Assembly: GCA_029258695.1 (NCBI GenBank)
Contig: JARIBR010000133.1
Span: 1-10,298 of the forward strand
Direction: 5' to 3'
DNA: 10,298 bases
Origin: Quadrisphaera sp.
GTDB lineage: Bacteria; Actinomycetota; Actinomycetes; Actinomycetales; Quadrisphaeraceae
Numbering within the stretch: position 1 is the stretch's first letter; every line of letters begins with the position of its first letter. The notes beneath the pieces were generated by a model, which worked only from the letters and a program-made list of their open reading frames with translations, searched no databases and was not told where the DNA came from. The translations under genes and the position numbers were made by a program. Shown piece by piece: positions 6,269 through 10,298 of the stretch.

Positions 6269-7410
6269 TGCCACGCACCGTCCTCGACCTGCACGTGCTG
6301 CAGACCGTGCCGCCGTCCAACATCAACCGCGACGACACCGGCAGCCCCAAGACCGCCTACTACGGCGGGGTGCGCCGCGCGCGGGTCTCCAGCCAGGCGT
6401 GGAAGCGCGCCACCCGCAAGGCCTTCGACGACCTGCTCGACCGTGACCAGCTGGGGGTGCGCACCAAGCGGGTCGTCGACCTCGTCGCGGAGCGCATCCA
6501 GGAGCTGGCGAGCGGGACCGCGCCCGAGGACTCGGTGCAGCAGGCGACCTCGGTCCTCAAGGCGGCGGGCATCGAGCTCAAGAAGCCGACCCGCGGCAAG
6601 AACGCCGAGCAGGAGCACGAGCAGCCCGGCTACCTGCTCTTCCTCAGCCGCAGCCAGGTCGACCGGCTCGCCGCTCTCGCCGTCGAGGCCGCGCGCTCCG
6701 GCGGGAGCGTCGAGAAGAAGGACGCCAAAGCGGCCGCCGACTCCCGCCACAGCGTCGACGTGGCGCTGTTCGGGCGCATGGTCGCGGACGCCACGGACCT
6801 CAACGTCGACGCCGCCGCGCAGGTGGCCCACGCCATCAGCGTCCACGCGGTGGACAACGAGTTCGACTACTTCACCGCCGTGGACGACCGCGCCCCGGAC
6901 GACAACGCCGGCGCCGGCATGATCGGCACGGTGGAGTTCAACTCCTCGACTCTCTACCGGTACGCCACGCTCGACGTCGACGCGCTGCGGGCGAACCTCG
7001 CCGGCACCGAGGGGGAGCAGGACGCGACTGCGGCGGCCGTCCGCGCCTTCGTGCGGGCCTTCGTCACGTCCATGCCGACGGGCAAGCAGACCACCTTCGC
7101 CCACCGCACCCTGCCCGACGCGGTGGTGGTCCAGCTGCGCGAGGCCCAGCCGGTGAACCTCGTCGGCGCCTTCGAGGACGCCGTCGAGGCGGGGGAGAGC
7201 GGCGGCCGGCTCGAGCAGGCGGTCGCGCGCCTGGTCGAGCACAGCCGCGACGTCGACGCGGCGTACGGCGGCGCGCCCACGGCGAGCTGGGTGGTGCGCG
7301 TGGGCTCGGCGACGCGGGCGCTGGAGGACCTCGGCGAGGTGGTGGGCCTCGACCGGCTCGTCGACGCGGTCGGCGAGCGGGTGGGCGAGCCCGCGGGCGT
7401 GCCGGCATGA
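6268..7410 (+). CDS. cas7e: Cascade backbone subunit Cas7e (Cse4/CasC)
   Basis: A 380-residue RAMP-family protein, slightly longer than the E. coli one (363). About six copies form the filament that holds the crRNA spacer. The N-terminus DLHVLQTVPPSNINRDD, GSPKTAYYGGVRRARVSSQ and AWKRATRKAF is diagnostic, followed by AHAISVHAVDNEFDYFTAVD, GAGMIGTVEFNSSTLYRYA and FVTSMPTGKQTTFAHRTLPD. ATG 6268 is favoured over the adjacent GTG 6265, since AGGAG at 6256-6260 lies 7 bases upstream. The TGATG junction with cse2 overlaps by one base. A charged Lys/Glu-rich insert (about residues 106-122, KKPTRGKNAEQEHEQ) lies before GYLLFLSRSQ and probably forms a surface loop. The 3' end overlaps cas5e by four bases. 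Confidence 0.97.
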   Translation: MPRTVLDLHVLQTVPPSNINRDDTGSPKTAYYGGVRRARVSSQAWKRATRKAFDDLLDRDQLGVRTKRVVDLVAERIQELASGTAPEDSVQQATSVLKAAGIELKKPTRGKNAEQEHEQPGYLLFLSRSQVDRLAALAVEAARSGGSVEKKDAKAAADSRHSVDVALFGRMVADATDLNVDAAAQVAHAISVHAVDNEFDYFTAVDDRAPDDNAGAGMIGTVEFNSSTLYRYATLDVDALRANLAGTEGEQDATAAAVRAFVRAFVTSMPTGKQTTFAHRTLPDAVVVQLREAQPVNLVGAFEDAVEAGESGGRLEQAVARLVEHSRDVDAAYGGAPTASWVVRVGSATRALEDLGEVVGLDRLVDAVGERVGEPAGVPA

Positions 7411-8114
7411 GCGTGCTGTTGCTGCGGCTCGCCGGGCCCCTCCAGGCGTGGGGCGCTGCGAGCCGGTTCACCCGCCGGGAGACCCGGCACGAGCCGACGA
7501 AGAGCGGGGTGCTGGGGATGGTCGCCGCGGCCCAGGGCCGCCGGCGCACCGACCCGGTCGAGGATCTCGCCGCCACCTCCTTCGGGGTGCGGGTGGACCA
7601 GCCGGGGCGCCTGGTGCGCGACTTCCAGACTGCCCGCAGCCTGGACGGCAAGCAGACGATGCCGCTGTCCTACCGGTTCTACCTCGCCGACGCCGTCTTC
7701 CTCGCCGGCATCGGTGGCGACGCGGAGATGCTCGCGGGGCTGGAGGAGGCGCTGCGCTCGCCGGTGTTCCCGCTGTTCCTCGGGCGACGCTCGTGCCCGC
7801 CGGCCGGGGCGGTGAGCCTCGGGGTGCGCGACGGCGGCCTGCAGGAGGTGCTGGAGGCGGAGCCGTGGCAGGCGTCGAGGTGGTGGCGCCGCAAGCAGGG
7901 CCCCTGCGTCGACCTGCCGATCGTGCGCGACGCCGAGGACCCGGGGGAGGTCGGCGACGTGGTGCGCGACCAGCCGATCAGCTACTCGCCCGAGCGCCGG
8001 GAGCACGGCTGGCGCACCGTGGTCCGCGCCGGCCCGGCGCGCGTCGAGAACCCGGACGCCCGCGTCGGCGCCCTCGTCGAGCCGGACTTCATGGCCGCCC
8101 TGGGAGGAGCCTGA
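7407..8114 (+). CDS. cas5e: Cascade subunit Cas5e (CasD)
   Basis: A 235-residue RAMP-family protein, normal length. It caps the 5' handle of the crRNA and contacts Cas8e and the last Cas7e. The opening MSVLLLRLAGPLQAWGAASR with the glycine/tryptophan LQAWG motif, then FTRRETRHEPTKSGVLGMVA, is the hallmark of Cas5e. Later segments FPLFLGRRSCPPAG and YSPERREHGWRTV also match the family. In type I-E the crRNA is cut by Cas6e, not by Cas5. The ATG overlaps the cas7e stop (ATGA at 7407-7410) and no clear Shine-Dalgarno is visible, so it probably depends on translational coupling. The stop overlaps the cas6e ATG by one base. Confidence 0.96.
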   Translation: MSVLLLRLAGPLQAWGAASRFTRRETRHEPTKSGVLGMVAAAQGRRRTDPVEDLAATSFGVRVDQPGRLVRDFQTARSLDGKQTMPLSYRFYLADAVFLAGIGGDAEMLAGLEEALRSPVFPLFLGRRSCPPAGAVSLGVRDGGLQEVLEAEPWQASRWWRRKQGPCVDLPIVRDAEDPGEVGDVVRDQPISYSPERREHGWRTVVRAGPARVENPDARVGALVEPDFMAALGGA

Positions 8115-8776
8115 TGCATCTGACCAGGTTCGCGCTGAACCCGGCGCGGCGGGGCAGCCGCGCGCTGCTCGCCTCACCCCAGACGATGCACGCGGCGGTG
8201 ATGTCCAGCTTCCCGCCCGGCGCCACGGCCGGCGGGGACGAGGGGAGGGTGCTGTGGCGCCTGGACCGCGGCGAGCACCAGAAGACCGAGCTGTTCGTCG
8301 CCAGCCCCGGTGAGCCGGACATGACGCACCTGGTGGAGCAGGCCGGGTGGCCCACGACGTCGAGCTGGCAGACCCGCGACTACGCGCCGCTGCTGGACCG
8401 CCTCGAAGCCGGGCAACGCTGGGCTTTCCGGCTCACCGCGAACCCGGTGCGCAGCGGACGGGTGCCTGGACGAGCGGAGACCCAGCCGCTGGGGCACGTC
8501 ACCGCGGAGCAGCAGGTCCGGTGGCTGCTGGAACGCGCCGAGCGGCTGGGTCTCACCGTCACGGCGGGCGCCGACGGCGAGCCGGACGTCGTGGTGCGCG
8601 ACCGGCGCACCCTGCGGTTCCGCCGTCAGGGGGCGACGGTGACCATCGCGCAGGCGACGTTCGACGGCCGTCTCGAGGTGACCGACCCCGTCGCGCTGCG
8701 CACGGCGCTGGTGCGCGGCGTCGGGCGCGCCAAGGGCTACGGCTGCGGGCTCCTCACACTCGCCCCGCTGCCGTGA
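8114..8776 (+). CDS. cas6e: CRISPR RNA endonuclease Cas6e (Cse3/CasE)
   Basis: A 220-residue protein, normal length. It binds the repeat hairpin of the array transcript, cuts at its 3' base and stays on the mature crRNA as the Cascade head. The N-terminus MHLTRFALNPARRGSR leads to SPQTMHAAVMSSFP; H26 corresponds to the catalytic histidine known in Thermus Cse3. Near the C-terminus GVGRAKGYGCGLLTLAPL (about residues 201-218) is the glycine-rich loop with the conserved K-x-YGCGLL pattern. GGGAGGAG at 8102-8109 is a strong ribosome site, and the start sits in a TGATG junction with cas5e. The frame is open far upstream, but cas6e sequence begins at this ATG. The repeats downstream have the matching 7-bp stem. 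Confidence 0.96.
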   Translation: MHLTRFALNPARRGSRALLASPQTMHAAVMSSFPPGATAGGDEGRVLWRLDRGEHQKTELFVASPGEPDMTHLVEQAGWPTTSSWQTRDYAPLLDRLEAGQRWAFRLTANPVRSGRVPGRAETQPLGHVTAEQQVRWLLERAERLGLTVTAGADGEPDVVVRDRRTLRFRRQGATVTIAQATFDGRLEVTDPVALRTALVRGVGRAKGYGCGLLTLAPLP

Positions 8777-9729
8777 AGCCGGTACCCGGCGTCCGCCCGC
8801 CGGAGCTGGGGGAGCTGGTGCGCGCCCAGGACCGGATGAGCTTCGTGTACCTGGAGCGGGCCGTCGTCCATCGGGAGGCCAACGCCATCACCGCCACCGA
8901 CGAGCGCGGCACCGTGCACCTGCCGGCCGCCTCGCTGGGCGCTCTGCTGCTGGGTCCGGGCACGAACGTCAGCCACCAGGCGATGATGCTCCTCGCGGAG
9001 AGCGGGTCCACGGCGGTCTGGGTGGGCGAGCGGGGCGTGCGGTACTACGCCCACGGCCGGTCGCTGGCGCGCTCCTCGCGCCTTCTGGAGGCCCAGGCGC
9101 GGGCGGTGACGAACCAGTCCGCGCGGCTGCGGGTGGCGCGGGCGATGTACGCGATGCGCTTCCCCGGGGAGGACGTCTCGGGTCTGACGATGCAGCAGCT
9201 GCGAGGCCGCGAGGGGGCCCGGGTGCGCCGGCTCTATCGCGAGCACTCCGAGCGCACCGGGGTGGAGTGGCAGCGTCGCAGCTACGACGTCTCCGACTTC
9301 GAGTCCGGCGACGGCGTCAACCAGGCGCTGTCCGCGGCGACGACGTGCCTGTACGGCGTCGTCCACGCCGTGGTGGTGGCGCTGGGGTGCTCGCCAGGGT
9401 TGGGCTTCGTGCACACCGGGCACGTGCGGTCCTTCGTCTTCGATCTCGCCGACCTGTACAAGGCCGAGGTGGCGATCCCGATCGCCTTCGACGTCGCGGC
9501 GCAGCAGCCGGAGGACCTGCCGGCGGAGACCCGCCGGGCTGTGCGTGACGCCGTGCATGCCGGCGGCATCCTCGAGCGGTGCTCGCGCGACGTCCACGTG
9601 CTCCTGCTCCCGGCTGATGAGGTTGACGAGCTGGTCGAGGAGGACGGCGACGTGGTCCAGCTGTGGGACGGCGCCCGGGGCAGCGTCGCGGGCGGGGCGA
9701 GCTACGCGGACGACGCGCCATGGTGGTGA
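8773..9729 (+). CDS. cas1: CRISPR adaptation integrase Cas1 (type I-E)
   Basis: A 318-residue protein, close to E. coli Cas1 (305). With Cas2 it captures prespacers and integrates them at the leader end of the array. The metal-binding catalytic residues are present: E147 (QLRGREGARV), H214 (GFVHTGH), D224 and D227 (SFVFDLADLYK), each offset by six from the E. coli residues. SAATTCLYGVVHAVVVALG is also typical of type I-E Cas1. The start is GTG 8773, inside the cas6e stop (GTGA at 8773-8776); the peptide begins MKPVPGVRPPELGELVRAQD. No Shine-Dalgarno is seen, so coupling to cas6e is likely. The C-terminal end (GSVAGGASYADDAPWW) lies in the overlap with cas2. No cas4 is present, as usual for type I-E. 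Confidence 0.97.
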   Translation: MKPVPGVRPPELGELVRAQDRMSFVYLERAVVHREANAITATDERGTVHLPAASLGALLLGPGTNVSHQAMMLLAESGSTAVWVGERGVRYYAHGRSLARSSRLLEAQARAVTNQSARLRVARAMYAMRFPGEDVSGLTMQQLRGREGARVRRLYREHSERTGVEWQRRSYDVSDFESGDGVNQALSAATTCLYGVVHAVVVALGCSPGLGFVHTGHVRSFVFDLADLYKAEVAIPIAFDVAAQQPEDLPAETRRAVRDAVHAGGILERCSRDVHVLLLPADEVDELVEEDGDVVQLWDGARGSVAGGASYADDAPWW

Positions 9730-10082
9730 TCGTGCTGACGGCCTGTCCCGCAGGGCTTCGCAGGCACCTGACGCGGTGGCTGCTGGAGGTCTCGCCCGGG
9801 GTGTTCGTCGGCGTGCTCACCGCGCGGGTCCGGGACCTGATGTGGGAGCGGGTGCTGGAGCTGGTGAAGGACGGGCGCGCCCTGATGGTGCACTCGGCGC
9901 GGGGGGAGCAGCGGCTCGCCTTCCGGGTGCACCGGCACGAGTGGGAGCCTGTGGACGTGGACGGGATTTACCTCATGCGGCGGCCGCCGAGCGAGTCGGC
10001 GGTGCCCAGCGGCGCCCGCCCGGGGTGGAGCCGGACGAGCAAGTACCGGCGGGCGCGCCGGTCGGGCGGCGGCGGGAAGTGA
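9720..10082 (+). CDS. cas2: CRISPR adaptation protein Cas2e with basic C-terminal tail
   Basis: A 120-residue protein; E. coli Cas2 is 94. It dimerises and bridges two Cas1 dimers in the integration complex. The Cas2e core is clear: MVVIVLTACPAGLRRHLTRW, LLEVSPGVFVG, RVRDLMWERVLELV and PVDVDGIYLMRRP, to about residue 88. Residues about 89-120 form a Ser/Gly/Arg/Lys-rich tail (SRTSKYRRARRSGGGGK at the end), probably disordered and DNA-binding. It has no DEDDh exonuclease domain, which some type I-E Cas2 proteins carry as a fusion. ATG 9720 overlaps cas1 by ten bases. The ribosome site is weak, suggesting coupling to cas1. The stop is only 44 bases before the first repeat. Confidence 0.94.
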   Translation: MVVIVLTACPAGLRRHLTRWLLEVSPGVFVGVLTARVRDLMWERVLELVKDGRALMVHSARGEQRLAFRVHRHEWEPVDVDGIYLMRRPPSESAVPSGARPGWSRTSKYRRARRSGGGGK

Positions 10083-10126
10083 AGGTGATCTCGGGGTTGG
10101 TGGGATAACGGCGCAGGTCAGCAAGC
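10083..10126 (+). promoter_or_regulatory. Short CRISPR leader between cas2 and the first repeat
   Basis: In type I-E the leader lies upstream of the repeats in their transcribed orientation, which here puts it on the cas2 side. Only 44 bases separate the cas2 stop from repeat 1. The stretch contains TGGGATAAC (10101-10109), a weak extended -10-like element, but no matching -35 box. It is less GC-rich than its neighbours. Promoter or integration signals probably extend back into the cas2 3' end; this is inference. Confidence 0.5.
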
Positions 10127-10298
10127 GTGCTCCCCGCGTCCGCGGGGATGAGCCGCATCGGCCGCATCGTGGTCCTCGCGAGGTGGGTGCTCCCCGCGTC
10201 CGCGGGGATGAGCCGGACGGCCAGCGCGGCTGGCGCTTCGGCCTCGAGTGCTCCCCGCGTCCGCGGGGATGAGCCCCCATCGTTCCCGCGACGGTTAT
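10127..10298 (+). CRISPR. Type I-E CRISPR array, leader-proximal end (runs out of the window)
   Basis: Three identical 28-base repeats lie at 10127-10154, 10187-10214 and 10248-10275. Each begins GTGCTCCCCGCG and ends CGCGGGGATGAGCC. The inner CCCCGCG and CGCGGGG form the 7-bp Cas6e hairpin around TC, and the 3' GATGAGCC would become the crRNA 5' handle. This matches the actinobacterial and E. coli type I-E repeat family, read on the plus strand. Spacer 1 is 10155-10186 (32 bases), spacer 2 is 10215-10247 (33 bases), and spacer 3 starts at 10276 and is cut by the window end. The base after the repeat is G, G and C, so the repeat could be counted as 29 bases with a variable last base. New spacers enter at the cas2 side, so these are the most recent ones. 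Confidence 0.98.

Noticed and set aside
6190..8177. Overlapping minus-strand open frames opposite cas7e, cas5e and cas6e
   Set aside because: Same GC-driven effect; no start signals or domains.
8737..9597. Minus-strand open frame (286 codons) opposite cas1
   Set aside because: His/Arg/Gly-rich composition typical of a shadow frame; Cas1 catalytic residues confirm the plus strand.
9702..10280. Minus-strand open frame running through the CRISPR repeats
   Set aside because: Its repeated SSPRTRGA peptide is simply the translated repeat, a common false gene call at type I-E arrays.

Overview
The window is very GC-rich, with genes packed head-to-tail in translation-coupling overlaps and strongly G/C-biased third codon positions. 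With the protein families present, this points to an actinobacterium (Actinomycetota). I cannot name the genus from sequence alone.

Layout. (1) Bases 1-125, minus strand: the 5' end of a 3-oxoacid CoA-transferase subunit A gene (scoA), cut by the window edge. (2) Bases 218-781, minus strand: a small toxin-antitoxin pair, a ribbon-helix-helix (MazE-like) antitoxin followed by a PemK/MazF-family toxin. (3) Bases 782-1029: a 248-base divergent intergenic region with several inverted repeats, one of which is a good candidate operator for the antitoxin. (4) Bases 1030-10082, plus strand: a complete type I-E CRISPR-Cas operon in the order cas3 - cas8e (cse1) - cse2 (cas11) - cas7e - cas5e - cas6e - cas1 - cas2. 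Every junction overlaps, by 1, 4 or 10 bases. (5) Bases 10083-10126: a leader of only 44 bases. (6) From 10127 to the window end: the leader-proximal end of a CRISPR array with three identical 28-base repeats, two complete spacers and part of a third.

How it works together. Cas1 and Cas2 integrate new spacers at the leader end, next to cas2. Cas6e cuts the array transcript at the repeat hairpin. Cas8e, Cse2, Cas7e, Cas5e and Cas6e form Cascade around the crRNA and find DNA targets. Cas3 (HD nuclease plus SF2 helicase) then degrades the target. The catalytic residues I could check in Cas3, Cas6e and Cas1 are all present, so the locus looks functional.

On novelty: the core is a textbook type I-E system and I see no new gene in it. 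The points worth a second look are smaller. The mazEF-cas3 intergenic region holds a degenerate CRISPR-repeat-like element and hairpins, Cas2 has a basic C-terminal tail next to a very short leader, and one spacer is self-complementary.
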